From NCBI GenBank assembly GCA_037130755.1, contig JBAXSI010000001.1, forward strand, positions 62,001 to 126,000: a stretch of 64,000 nucleotides of DNA, in the 5' to 3' direction. Within the stretch, counting starts at the first letter, position 1, and every line of letters starts with the position of its first letter. The notes below the pieces were generated by a model. The model ran no database searches, was not told the DNA's origin, and saw nothing but the letters and a program-made list of their open reading frames with translations. The position numbers were made by a program, and so were the translations under genes. The DNA comes from UBA10649 sp037130755 (GTDB lineage: Bacteria; Actinomycetota; Actinomycetes; S36-B12). This document shows, in pieces, positions 26,925-35,709 of this stretch.

Positions 26925-27287
26925 ATGGCAGCCAAGCCGGAGATCGACTTCATCGAGGGTCCCGCCCCCGACGAGCTGGTCATCACCGATCTCATCGTCG
27001 GTGACGGCGCCGAGGCGGTGCCCGGCGGTCGAGTCGAGGTGCACTACGTGGGCGTCGAGTTCGAGACCGGCGAGCAGTTCGACGCGTCGTGGGATCGCGG
27101 CGAGTCGATTACCTTCCCCCTCAACGGGCTCATCGCAGGTTGGCAGGAGGGCATCCCCGGCATGCGCGTCGGCGGCCGTCGCCAGCTGGTCATCCCCCCG
27201 GCACTGGCCTACGGCGAGGCCGGCGGCGGTCACCGGCTGAGCGGACGCACATTGGTCTTCGTGATCGACCTACTCAACGTCGGATAG
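26925..27287 (+). CDS. FKBP-type peptidyl-prolyl cis-trans isomerase (cytoplasmic)
   Basis: 120-residue single-domain FKBP without signal peptide. Signatures are VEVHYVGVEFETGEQFDASWDRG, FPLNGLIAGWQEGIPGM and the LVIPPALAYGEAGGG loop. Length and sequence fit a small soluble prolyl isomerase. AGGGAG lies 6-7 bases before ATG 26925. It lies immediately ahead of pafB (7-base gap), as in several actinobacteria. Confidence 0.94.
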   Translation: MAAKPEIDFIEGPAPDELVITDLIVGDGAEAVPGGRVEVHYVGVEFETGEQFDASWDRGESITFPLNGLIAGWQEGIPGMRVGGRRQLVIPPALAYGEAGGGHRLSGRTLVFVIDLLNVG

Positions 27288-27294
27288 TCAACAG

Positions 27295-28278
27295 ATGACC
27301 GAGCGGGTCGATCGCACCGAGCGGCTCCTCAACCTCGTCATCTGCCTGATGGCCACGCACGGGACCGTCTCCCGCAGCGACATCCAGCGGCAGATTCCCG
27401 GCTACGGCGAATCGGCGTCTCCGACGGCCTTCGAGCGCATGTTCGAGCGCGACAAGGACGAACTGAGGTCGATGGGCATTCCCATCGAGACCGTGACGGA
27501 CGCCTCAGGCGAGGTCCAGGGCTACCGCATCCCGCGGGACTCCTACGTGCTGGAGAACCTCGACTTCACCTTCGAGGAGCGTGCCGCGATCGCGGTTGCG
27601 GCACAAGTGTGGGGGACTGCGGCGATCGGCCCTGTCGCTGGTACAGCGGTGCGCAAGCTCGAGGCCGTGGACTCCGACGGCTGGTCGCCAGCCGCCCTCG
27701 CGGGCTCGGTCCAGGTGACCTCGTCCGATGCCGCCCTGCTGCCGTTGATGAGCGCCATCCGTGCGGACCGCATCGTGACCTTCGCCTACCGCACCCCCGC
27801 CGACCCGGAGGCCCGACAGCGTGAGGTCTCGCCATGGGGACTGCGAGCCTCGTCCGGTCGATGGTTCCTCGTCGGCTTCGACGAGCAGCGTGACGCAGTC
27901 CGCACCTTTCGGCTGTCGAGGATCGCCGGCCCCGTCACCGTGACGGCCCGGACGAGAACCCATCCGCCCGCGCCGGACTTCGACATCGCCACCGTCAATC
28001 GACCTGATGACGAGCCCACTGTGACCGCGACCGTCCGTGTTGCGCCCGGCAGGGTCGCCTCACTCCGACGGATGGCTGCTCCTGGCCCCGAAGGTGCTCC
28101 CGCGGATGAGCTCACGATCCAGGCCTCGTCTCGTGACGGCCTCATCTCCCTCATCTGTGCGGCGGGTGCAGATGCAGTGGCCTTGGCTCCCCAGGAACTC
28201 GTGGCCGACGTGGTCGCCTCGCTGGCGGCCGTTCGAGACGCCCATTCGTCAGGCGCTGCGGACGGGAGAGTCTCATGA
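27295..28278 (+). CDS. pafB: WYL-domain transcriptional regulator PafB
   Basis: 327 residues: an N-terminal winged HTH (TERLLNLVICLMATHGTVSRSDIQRQI), a WYL domain (about 140-235; FAYRTP and PWGLRASSGRWFLVGFD) and a C-terminal WCX region. In mycobacteria PafB and PafC form a heterodimer that activates LexA/RecA-independent DNA-damage genes. It overlaps pafC by ATGA. Despite the name it is not part of the pupylation reaction. Confidence 0.93.
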   Translation: MTERVDRTERLLNLVICLMATHGTVSRSDIQRQIPGYGESASPTAFERMFERDKDELRSMGIPIETVTDASGEVQGYRIPRDSYVLENLDFTFEERAAIAVAAQVWGTAAIGPVAGTAVRKLEAVDSDGWSPAALAGSVQVTSSDAALLPLMSAIRADRIVTFAYRTPADPEARQREVSPWGLRASSGRWFLVGFDEQRDAVRTFRLSRIAGPVTVTARTRTHPPAPDFDIATVNRPDDEPTVTATVRVAPGRVASLRRMAAPGPEGAPADELTIQASSRDGLISLICAAGADAVALAPQELVADVVASLAAVRDAHSSGAADGRVS

Positions 28279-29222
28279 CGGCGGCCGACCGGCTAGCCAG
28301 GCTCCTGGCCCTCGTGCCCTGGCTGATGGCCCACGACGGGGTCAGCATCACCGACTGCGCCGAGCACTTCGGGGTGAGCGAGCAGCAGCTCGAAGTGGAC
28401 CTGTGGCTGCTGGTCGTCTGCGGCCTGCCCGGATACGGGCCCGACCAACTCGTCGATATCGACTTCTGGGAAGACGGCCGCATCCACGTGCTCGATCCGC
28501 AGACTCTGGCGCGGCCGCTGCGACTGACGAGCGAGGAGGCGACGACGCTGCTGATCGCCCTTCGGATGCTGGCGCAGCTGCCGGGAGTGCAGGATCGCGC
28601 AGCCGTCCTGTCCGCCGCCGCGAAGCTCGAGGAGGCCGCGAACCTCGCTGCGGCCGGTCGGTACGTCGCCATCGACGTCGGGGTGGCACCCGAGGTGCGC
28701 GAGGCCGTCGACGCCGCCCTGCGCGACCATCGCCAGATCACGATCGAATACGCAGCTGCCACCCGCGACGAGGTGACCACCCGGACCGTCGAGCCGCGCC
28801 GGCTGTTCACGGTCGACGGCGTGAGCTACCTCGAGGCCCACTGCCTGTCAGCCGGAGCCCTACGGACGTTCCGGCTCGATCGAGTCGTTCAGGCCGTCGT
28901 CGGCGAGGCCTTCGAGCCTGCCCCAACGGAGCCGGGCCCTAAGTCGGACTCAGGTGAACCTCAGGGACCGCGGCCACCGGCGCGAACGGCCACGCTGCTT
29001 CTGGAGCCCTCGGCCCGATGGATCATCGACGTTCACCAGGCCGCCGAGGACCCCGCCCCACGGCCAGATGAGCGCACACAGGTGACTTTGCCCCTGCATT
29101 CGGACGACTGGGCGGTCCGGCTGGTGCTGTCCCTTCGCGGGGCGGCCACCGTCATCGAGCCGCCGGAACTGCGGGCGGCCGTGCAGGAGGCGTCCACGCG
29201 GGCTTGGGCGGCGTACCCTTAA
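28275..29222 (+). CDS. pafC: WYL-domain transcriptional regulator PafC
   Basis: 315 residues with N-terminal HTH (ARLLALVPWLMAHDGVSITDCAEHFGVS), a WYL domain (about 150-215; RRLFTVDGVSYLEAHCLSAGALRTFRLDR) and a WCX C-terminus. It is the partner of PafB; the four-base overlap supports equimolar synthesis. The linker after the WYL core (PTEPGPKSDSGEPQGPRPPA) looks disordered. Confidence 0.92.
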   Translation: MTAADRLARLLALVPWLMAHDGVSITDCAEHFGVSEQQLEVDLWLLVVCGLPGYGPDQLVDIDFWEDGRIHVLDPQTLARPLRLTSEEATTLLIALRMLAQLPGVQDRAAVLSAAAKLEEAANLAAAGRYVAIDVGVAPEVREAVDAALRDHRQITIEYAAATRDEVTTRTVEPRRLFTVDGVSYLEAHCLSAGALRTFRLDRVVQAVVGEAFEPAPTEPGPKSDSGEPQGPRPPARTATLLLEPSARWIIDVHQAAEDPAPRPDERTQVTLPLHSDDWAVRLVLSLRGAATVIEPPELRAAVQEASTRAWAAYP

Positions 29223-29232
29223 CCCCTAAGGT
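29204..29232 (+). promoter_or_regulatory. Promoter of tatA-tatC
   Basis: TTGGGC, 17-base spacer, TAAGGT. The transcript would have a leader of about 40 nt with AGGGAG before ATG 29280. The -35 lies inside the end of pafC. Confidence 0.5.
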
Positions 29233-29279
29233 AAGCGGACCCGGTTTTCCGGGCCGGGGACAAACGAGGGAGATCGACC

Positions 29280-29624
29280 ATGTTGGGTCAACTGCGGGGC
29301 TGGGAATGGCTCATCATTGTCGCCTTGATTCTGCTCCTTTTCGGGGCGAAGCGACTTCCCGATGCGGCGCGCGGCCTAGGCCGTTCGATGCGCATCTTCA
29401 AGGCTGAGACCAAGGGCCTCATGGAGGACGGCACAACCGCCCCGGCTGAGACGCCTGACGCGGCCGCACCGGCCGCGCCCGCGGTCCAGGCCGCACCGGC
29501 GGCACCCGCTGTCCAGGCCGCTCCCGCTGCGCCCGCTGAGCTGCCGCCCGCGGCCCAGGCTCCGGCAGCGCCGCCCGCCGCTCAGCCCGCACCGGTCGAG
29601 CAGCCGGAGCGGACCGAAGGCTGA
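29280..29624 (+). CDS. tatA: Sec-independent translocase subunit TatA
   Basis: 114-residue TatA/E protein: one short N-terminal transmembrane helix (WEWLIIVALILLLF), the FGAKRLPDAARGLGRSMRIF hinge and amphipathic helix, and a long tail from about residue 55 made almost only of Ala, Pro, Val and Gln with repeated APAAPAVQA units. TatA oligomerises to form the twin-arginine export pore. The tail is longer and lower in complexity than in many homologues. tatC follows after 12 bases; no tatB-like gene is seen nearby. Confidence 0.94.
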   Translation: MLGQLRGWEWLIIVALILLLFGAKRLPDAARGLGRSMRIFKAETKGLMEDGTTAPAETPDAAAPAAPAVQAAPAAPAVQAAPAAPAELPPAAQAPAAPPAAQPAPVEQPERTEG

Positions 29625-29636
29625 TCCGGCCGCTGA

Positions 29637-30533
29637 ATGGCCCTCAAGGAATCCGGAGCTAAGGAAAGCGGTACGGCCCGACCGGGCGCGATGCCGCTGA
29701 CCGAGCATCTGCGCGAACTCAGGAACAGGCTCGTCAAGGCGGGTCTGGCCATCGCCGTAGGCATGGTCGTCGGCTGGATCTATTACCCGCAGATTTTCGC
29801 GTGGCTCAGTGCGCCGTTCGACGCCGTGGTGACCCAGGCGAGAGCTGAGGGACGCACTGTCACGCTGGCACTGACGGGCGTGGCCGACCCCTTCGTGCTG
29901 CAGATGCAGATGGCGGCGGTCTTCGGACTCATCCTTTCCTCGCCGGTGTGGCTGTACCAACTGTGGCGGTTCGTGACCCCGGGGCTGCACCGCCATGAGC
30001 GGCGCTGGGCCCTCGGCTTCGTAGCCGTGGCCGTCCCGCTGTTCGGCGCCGGCGTGGCGCTGGCCTATACGATCCTGCCCCTGGGTCTGCAAGTCCTCTT
30101 CGGCTTCACCCCCGAGGGGGTCGAGAACATCGTCGCGGTGGACCGCTACCTGTCGTTCTTCCTTCGGATGATCCTGGTATTCGGCATCGGCTTCCTTGTG
30201 CCATTGATGCTCGTGCTCTTGAACTTTGCCGGGGTCCTTCCCGGGCAGCGTCTCCTGTCGTGGTGGCGCTGGATCATCGTCTCCGTCCTGGTTTTCGCCG
30301 CCGTCGCTACTCCCACCGGTGACCCGATCAACCTCATGCTGCTGGCCGGGCCGATCCTCGCCCTCGTGATGCTCGCTGTCCTCATCGCGGTCCTCAACGA
30401 CAAACGCCGGGCCCGCCGTCGCCGCTTGGCGGGGGAGCCGGACTACGAGGAACTCGACGACGACGAGATCTCACCCCTGGACGTGAACCCCACGCCCATT
30501 GACGACTCTCCGCCCCTGAATGAGACCCCCTAG
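29637..30533 (+). CDS. tatC: Sec-independent translocase subunit TatC
   Basis: 298-residue, six-helix membrane protein that recognises twin-arginine signal peptides. It has MPLTEHLRELRNRL before helix 1, with conserved Glu and Arg residues. Periplasmic FVLQMQMAAVFGLILSSP and C-terminal VATPTGDPINLMLLAGP segments are also conserved. The hydrophilic C-terminal extension is acidic (YEELDDDEISPL) and ends DDSPPLNETP. It is cotranscribed with tatA. Confidence 0.96.
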   Translation: MALKESGAKESGTARPGAMPLTEHLRELRNRLVKAGLAIAVGMVVGWIYYPQIFAWLSAPFDAVVTQARAEGRTVTLALTGVADPFVLQMQMAAVFGLILSSPVWLYQLWRFVTPGLHRHERRWALGFVAVAVPLFGAGVALAYTILPLGLQVLFGFTPEGVENIVAVDRYLSFFLRMILVFGIGFLVPLMLVLLNFAGVLPGQRLLSWWRWIIVSVLVFAAVATPTGDPINLMLLAGPILALVMLAVLIAVLNDKRRARRRRLAGEPDYEELDDDEISPLDVNPTPIDDSPPLNETP

Positions 30534-30573
30534 AAGGCTGCCCGAAAAGTCTCCATCCCGTCCACATGCCTTA

Positions 30574-30579
30574 GATAAT
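30574..30579 (+). promoter_or_regulatory. Possible -10 box of GGDEF protein
   Basis: GATAAT within an AT-rich patch, about 31 bases before ATG 30611; AAGGGG at about 30598 serves as Shine-Dalgarno. Confidence 0.35.
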
Positions 30580-30610
30580 CGCCAATGAGGCAGGGTTAAG
30601 GGGATTCCTC

Positions 30611-31933
30611 ATGGGGCAGCGAGTGGAGCGGGTCGACGTGGGCGGGGTCACAGCGGACCTTGCCGATGTCCGTCTACGCGCGACGTTGGACTCACTGCTC
30701 GACCCCCATGTGATCCTCACGGCCATCCGCGCCGCCGATGGGCACATCGTCGACTTCCGGTACGACGACGTCAACGAGGCTGCGTGCGAGGACGTCCACA
30801 TCGCTCGCGAGGACTTCCTTGGCCAGACCCTGCTCGACCTGTTCCCGAACGCTGCGGACGGGCTCTTCGGTCTTTTGGCAGATGTCGTCGAAACCGGAAT
30901 TCCTGTGGTCCTGGACGCCGCACCCTTCGAGAACAATCAACTCGGGCAGTGGCGCTTCTATGACGTCCGCGGCGTTCGCCTCGACGACAGCGTGGTCGTC
31001 ACGATGCGCGATGTCACCGACAGGCACGAAGCAAGTCGCCAACTTGCCCAATCCGAGGAGCGATACCGACTTCTTGCCGAGAACGCCTGGGACTGCATCT
31101 GGACGATGGAAATCGACGGGACCATCTCGTACATCAGTCCATCGGTCGAGCGGATGCGTGGGATCACGCCGGCTGAGGCTGCGGTCCAGACTCTGGACCA
31201 GATCCACACCCCGGATTCGGCGGCACAGGTCGGTCAGTACTTCGCCGACCTGTACGCCGCGATGGCAGCGGGAACCGTGCCCCCGATCTATCACGGGGAG
31301 CGCGAGTACTACCGCAAGGATGGGTCGATCATGTTCGGCGAACTGCAGGTTATCCCTCAGGTCGACGCTGACGGTCGCGTCGTGCGCATTCTCGGCGTCA
31401 CACGCGACATCAGCGAGCGCAGGAGCTACGAGGAGCAACTCGCCCGACTGGCGATTACCGATCCCCTCACAGGAGTTCTGAACCGCCGACACGGCGAGCA
31501 GATCTTCACCGCTGACCTCGCTGAAGCGCGGCGGTACGGACCACCGCTGACGATGCTCATGGTCGACATCGACCACTTCAAGGCGGTGAATGACACGCAC
31601 GGGCATCAAGTCGGCGACGAGGTCCTGACGGAGTTGACGCGTCGGCTGACCGCAAACCTGCGACCATCAGATGTACTGGCGCGATGGGGTGGAGACGAAT
31701 TCGTCATCGTGATGCGCCATTGCGCCATCGCCGATGGATTGATCGTTGCCGAGAAGCTCCGCGACCTCGTCGCCGGTGCGCCCTTCGACAACGTGGGCCA
31801 GGCAACTGTGAGCATCGGCGCCGCCGAACTCAAGGCGGACGATGACCTCGCATCGTGGCTCGCCCGTACCGACGCCGCGATGTATACGGCCAAGTCCACC
31901 GGACGAAACGCCGTGAGCGCCGGCGTCGCCTGA
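30611..31933 (+). CDS. PAS-PAS-GGDEF diguanylate cyclase
   Basis: 440 residues. The first PAS-like domain is about 20-135 (ending VVVTMRDVTDRHEA). The second PAS/PAC is about 145-275 (YRLLAENAWDCIW through RILGVTRDISERR). The GGDEF domain is about 285-440 with LTGVLNRRHGE, MLMVDIDHFKAVND and the intact active site RWGGDEF. It should make cyclic di-GMP from two GTP. No obvious RxxD inhibitory site was found upstream of GGDEF. No transmembrane segment is present, so sensing is cytoplasmic; the ligand is unknown. Base composition is a little lower in GC than its neighbours, and it interrupts the tatC-helY order I recall for mycobacteria. Confidence 0.93.
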   Translation: MGQRVERVDVGGVTADLADVRLRATLDSLLDPHVILTAIRAADGHIVDFRYDDVNEAACEDVHIAREDFLGQTLLDLFPNAADGLFGLLADVVETGIPVVLDAAPFENNQLGQWRFYDVRGVRLDDSVVVTMRDVTDRHEASRQLAQSEERYRLLAENAWDCIWTMEIDGTISYISPSVERMRGITPAEAAVQTLDQIHTPDSAAQVGQYFADLYAAMAAGTVPPIYHGEREYYRKDGSIMFGELQVIPQVDADGRVVRILGVTRDISERRSYEEQLARLAITDPLTGVLNRRHGEQIFTADLAEARRYGPPLTMLMVDIDHFKAVNDTHGHQVGDEVLTELTRRLTANLRPSDVLARWGGDEFVIVMRHCAIADGLIVAEKLRDLVAGAPFDNVGQATVSIGAAELKADDDLASWLARTDAAMYTAKSTGRNAVSAGVA

Positions 31934-32036
31934 CCCTTCCCGTTACGGCGGTTCGGGCCCGATCCGCGAGTAGTGTGACGCCACCACGTGTTCGTCAATC
32001 ACGCTGCTGCTCGCTGCCCGGGTTCCTGGAGGTCCG

Positions 32037-32948
32037 ATGCCCACGCAGGACGGTGGGGTCGTTTGGGTGATCGCCAACCCGATCGCCGGCTCCGGGCGTG
32101 GGTCGCGCCATGCGAGCGTGGTCATCAACGCGCTCCACTCCGCCGGAATAGCCTGCCGGCTGGTCACTCCGTCCTCCGTCGAGGCCACCCACAACGCCAC
32201 GGCCCAGGCAGTGGCCTCCGATGCCCGAGCAGTCCTCGCCTGTGGGGGCGACGGCACCGTGCACGTTGTCCTCCAGGAGATCGTGCACACGACCATCCCG
32301 TTCGGGATCGTCGCGGGCGGCTCCGGCGACGACATCGCCGCAAGCCTCGGCTTCCCAGTCCACGGTGGGCCAGCGATCGCCGAGCACGTTGTGAACGCCA
32401 TCTCGCTGGGACGGACCCGACAGGTCGACGTCGGCACCGTCACCTGTGCCGACGGGTCGACCGAGTACTTCGTCGGAGTGCTGTCGACGGGCTTCGACTC
32501 GGCCGTCAACGAGCGGGCTAACCGCATGGCGCGCCTGGGCGGCCAGCGCTACAACGTTGCGATCCTGCGGGAGTTGGCGTCCTTCAAGCCGGTTGCCTAC
32601 GACGTCGTCATCGACGGGGAGCGCATTCAGGGCGAGGGGATGCTCGTCGCGATCGGCAACGGGCACCGCTACGGGGGCGGGATGCTCGTCTGCCCCTCCG
32701 CCAAACCCGATGACGGGATTCTTGACGTGACCTGGCTCGGCGCCGTTTCAACGCCGACCTTCCTGCGGGCACTTCCCTCGGTCTACAAGGGCACGCACGT
32801 GACGAAGTCGTTCGTCACGACGTACCGCGGCCGAAGCCTCACCATCGACGCAGCTGCGCAGATCGCCTACGCCGACGGCGAACGCGTGGGGCCACTGCCC
32901 ATCGCCGTCGAGGCGCTGCCCGGCGTGCTCCGCGTGCTGGGCGGCTGA
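32037..32948 (+). CDS. Diacylglycerol/lipid kinase family protein
   Basis: 303-residue DAGK-catalytic-domain protein (DgkB/YegS-like). Signatures are VIANPIAGSGRG near the N-terminus, ACGGDGTVHVVL (nucleotide-binding GGDGT), and FGIVAGGSGDDIAASLG. The C-terminal beta domain ends with DGERVGPLPIAVEALPGVLRVL. It phosphorylates diacylglycerol or a related lipid. TGGAGG lies 6 bases before ATG 32037. Confidence 0.93.
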   Translation: MPTQDGGVVWVIANPIAGSGRGSRHASVVINALHSAGIACRLVTPSSVEATHNATAQAVASDARAVLACGGDGTVHVVLQEIVHTTIPFGIVAGGSGDDIAASLGFPVHGGPAIAEHVVNAISLGRTRQVDVGTVTCADGSTEYFVGVLSTGFDSAVNERANRMARLGGQRYNVAILRELASFKPVAYDVVIDGERIQGEGMLVAIGNGHRYGGGMLVCPSAKPDDGILDVTWLGAVSTPTFLRALPSVYKGTHVTKSFVTTYRGRSLTIDAAAQIAYADGERVGPLPIAVEALPGVLRVLGG

Positions 32949-32964
32949 GCCCGGCCGAAGGCCG

Positions 32965-32970
32965 TAACCT
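32965..32970 (+). promoter_or_regulatory. -10 box of helY (leaderless)
   Basis: TAACCT, six bases before ATG 32977. Confidence 0.55.
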
Positions 32971-32976
32971 GCTGTC

Positions 32977-35709
32977 ATGCCCTCCGCCGCCGAACGCTAC
33001 GCGTCCGCGATGGCCAGGGGGAGGGACGAGCGCACCCGGCTGGGCGCCTTTTCCCGGGAGTACCTGTTCGGACTGGACGACTTCCAGTTCCGCGCCTGCC
33101 GGGCCCTCGAGGACGGCAAGGGCGTCCTGGTAGCAGCGCCGACCGGGTCGGGCAAGACGGTGGTGGGGGAGTTCGCGATCCACCTGGCCCTGGCCGAGGG
33201 GCGCAAGTGCTTCTACACGACGCCCATCAAGGCGCTCTCGAATCAGAAGTACAACGACCTCGTCGAGCGTCATGGTCCTGCGAGCGTCGGACTCCTGACC
33301 GGCGACAACAGCATCAACGGTGAGGCACCCATCGTCGTCATGACGACCGAGGTGCTGCGCAACATGCTCTATGCGGGGTCCTCCACGCTGCACGGACTGG
33401 GCTACGTCGTGATGGACGAGGTCCACTACCTCGCCGACCGGTTCCGCGGGGCCGTGTGGGAGGAGGTCATCATCCACCTGCCGGAGCCCGTCACCGTGGT
33501 GGCGCTCTCGGCGACCGTCAGCAACGCAGAGGAGTTCGGCGCGTGGCTAGCGACGGTCCGCGGCGAGACCGCGATCGTTGTCGAGGAGCATCGACCGGTG
33601 CCGCTGTGGCAGCACGTCATGGCAGGGAACCGGATGTACGACCTGTTCGTCGACGATGAGCAGCGCGTGGTCAACCCCGAGCTGGTGCGCTTCGCACGCG
33701 ACGAGGAACGTCACGAGCGTCCGGGACGTCGAGGCCGCACGTATGCGGACCGGTCGCGATCACGAGGCCCCAAGACACCCTGGCGCAGTGAGGTCGCCGA
33801 GCGCCTCGACCGCGAGGGCCTGCTCCCGGCGATCTACTTCCTGTTCAGCCGCGCCGGATGCGACGAGGCGGTTCGGCAGTGCCTGCACGCCGGCCTTCGC
33901 CTGACCACTGCAGATGAGCGCCGCGAGATCAGGTCGGCCGTCCTCGCCGCAACCCTGGAACTGCCCGATGAGGACCTCGCCGCGCTCGGCTTCGACGAGT
34001 GGCTCGAATCCCTTGAGCGTGGCCTTGCCTCCCACCACGCGGGGCTGCTCCCGGTGTTCAAGGAGATCGTGGAGGGCCTCTTCCAACGCGGGCTGATCAA
34101 GGTGGTGTTCGCCACCGAGACGCTGGCACTCGGCATCAACATGCCGGCGAAGTCGGTCGTCCTTGAGCGCCTCGTGAAGTGGAATGGGGAGACTCACGTC
34201 GACCTGACACCGGGCGAATACACGCAGCTCACCGGACGCGCAGGTCGGCGCGGCATCGACGTGGAAGGGCACGCGGTCGTGCTCTGGCAGCCCACGCTCG
34301 ATCCGCGGCAGTTGGCCGGCCTCGCATCGACCCGTACGTATCCACTTCGCTCGTCGTTCCAGCCGTCGTACAACATGGCCGTGAACCTCGTGTCACGCAT
34401 GGGACGGCATGCCGCGCGCGAAGTGCTCGAGACGTCGTTCGCACAGTTCCAGGCCGACCGAAGTGTCGTCGGACTGGCGACCGAACTGCGGAAGGTCGAG
34501 GAGGCGCGCGACGGATATCGCGATGCCATGGAGTGCCATCTGGGCGACTTCTATGAGTACTCCGAACTGCGGGAGTCGATCGGCCGGCGCGAGAAGGACC
34601 TCAGCCGTCGGGCCGCGGCCGAGCGGCGCGATGCGGCCGAGGAGTCGTGGCAGGCGCTTCGGCAGGGCGATGTCTTCATGATCCCGACCGGCCGTCGAGC
34701 CGGTCCGGCGGTGGTGCTCGACAGCCGTCGGCATCGCAGTCCGCGCGAGGTGAACCGGCCCATGGTGCTCACGGCCGACGGCCAGGTGCGCCGAATGTCC
34801 AATGCGGACACAAGCCAGCCGGTGCAGGCGTTCACGCACATCGCCGTCCCCAAGGGCTTCGTGGCGAAGGACGCGCGCGCACGGCGGGACCTCCTGTCGA
34901 CGCTGAAGTCCGCAGTGGCCGACGTGCCGCACGACCAACGGCGCAAGCGATCCTCCACGTCCGACGACGACGAGATCCAGCGACTGCGGGCGGAACTGAG
35001 GGCGCATCCGTGTCATGGCTGCTCCGATCGCGAGGTGCATGCGCGCTGGGCCGAGCGCTACCACCGGACCGCCCGGCAGATCCGCGAGATCGAGCGCAAG
35101 GTCGATGGCCGGACCAATTCGATCGCCAAGCGGTTCGACCGCGTATGCGAGGTGCTCACCGAACTGGGCTATCTGACGTCGTCGGGCGACTCGGCGCAGG
35201 TCACCGATCCGGGTCGCATGCTCATGCGTCTGTACACCGAGTCCGACCTGCTGGCCGCCCAGTCGCTCCTCGACGGGCATTGGTCCGCGCTGACGTCAGC
35301 GGAGCTCGCGGCCGTCGCCTCCGCGGTGGTATTCGAGTCACGCGGACCAGAGGACGAGCAGCCCGTGCCGTCGCCGACGCAGGGCATTCGACTCTCGGTC
35401 GATCGGCTTGTGCACCTGTGGGGAGACCTCCACGAGCTTGAGGGCCGCCATGGGCTGGAGATCACTCGACGGCCCGACCCCGGCCTGGTGGACGCCACCT
35501 ACCGATGGGCGACGGGCGCGAACCTGCTCCAGGTCCTCACGCATGGCGACATCACTGCTGGCGATTTCGTGCGCTGGTGCCGACAGGTCATCGACCTGCT
35601 CGGGCAGATCGCGCAGGCGCTGGAGCCCGGCGATCCGCTGCGCTCACGTGCCAACGAGGCAGCGGATCTGGTCAACCGCGGCGTGGTCGCCTACTCGTCG
35701 GCGGTCTGA
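32977..35709 (+). CDS. helY: DEAD/DEAH-box RNA helicase HelY (Mtr4/Ski2-like)
   Basis: 910-residue superfamily 2 helicase. Walker A APTGSGKT is near residues 54-61, DEVH near 147-150, the SAT motif in LSATVSNAEE, and motif VI QLTGRAGRRGID. The C-terminal half contains the Ski2-type helical and DSHCT domain (LDGHWSALTSAELAAVASAVVFESR). It probably unwinds structured RNA during RNA turnover. It is complete. Its last 19 bases overlap the end of the convergent 5'-3' exonuclease gene. Confidence 0.94.
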   Translation: MPSAAERYASAMARGRDERTRLGAFSREYLFGLDDFQFRACRALEDGKGVLVAAPTGSGKTVVGEFAIHLALAEGRKCFYTTPIKALSNQKYNDLVERHGPASVGLLTGDNSINGEAPIVVMTTEVLRNMLYAGSSTLHGLGYVVMDEVHYLADRFRGAVWEEVIIHLPEPVTVVALSATVSNAEEFGAWLATVRGETAIVVEEHRPVPLWQHVMAGNRMYDLFVDDEQRVVNPELVRFARDEERHERPGRRGRTYADRSRSRGPKTPWRSEVAERLDREGLLPAIYFLFSRAGCDEAVRQCLHAGLRLTTADERREIRSAVLAATLELPDEDLAALGFDEWLESLERGLASHHAGLLPVFKEIVEGLFQRGLIKVVFATETLALGINMPAKSVVLERLVKWNGETHVDLTPGEYTQLTGRAGRRGIDVEGHAVVLWQPTLDPRQLAGLASTRTYPLRSSFQPSYNMAVNLVSRMGRHAAREVLETSFAQFQADRSVVGLATELRKVEEARDGYRDAMECHLGDFYEYSELRESIGRREKDLSRRAAAERRDAAEESWQALRQGDVFMIPTGRRAGPAVVLDSRRHRSPREVNRPMVLTADGQVRRMSNADTSQPVQAFTHIAVPKGFVAKDARARRDLLSTLKSAVADVPHDQRRKRSSTSDDDEIQRLRAELRAHPCHGCSDREVHARWAERYHRTARQIREIERKVDGRTNSIAKRFDRVCEVLTELGYLTSSGDSAQVTDPGRMLMRLYTESDLLAAQSLLDGHWSALTSAELAAVASAVVFESRGPEDEQPVPSPTQGIRLSVDRLVHLWGDLHELEGRHGLEITRRPDPGLVDATYRWATGANLLQVLTHGDITAGDFVRWCRQVIDLLGQIAQALEPGDPLRSRANEAADLVNRGVVAYSSAV

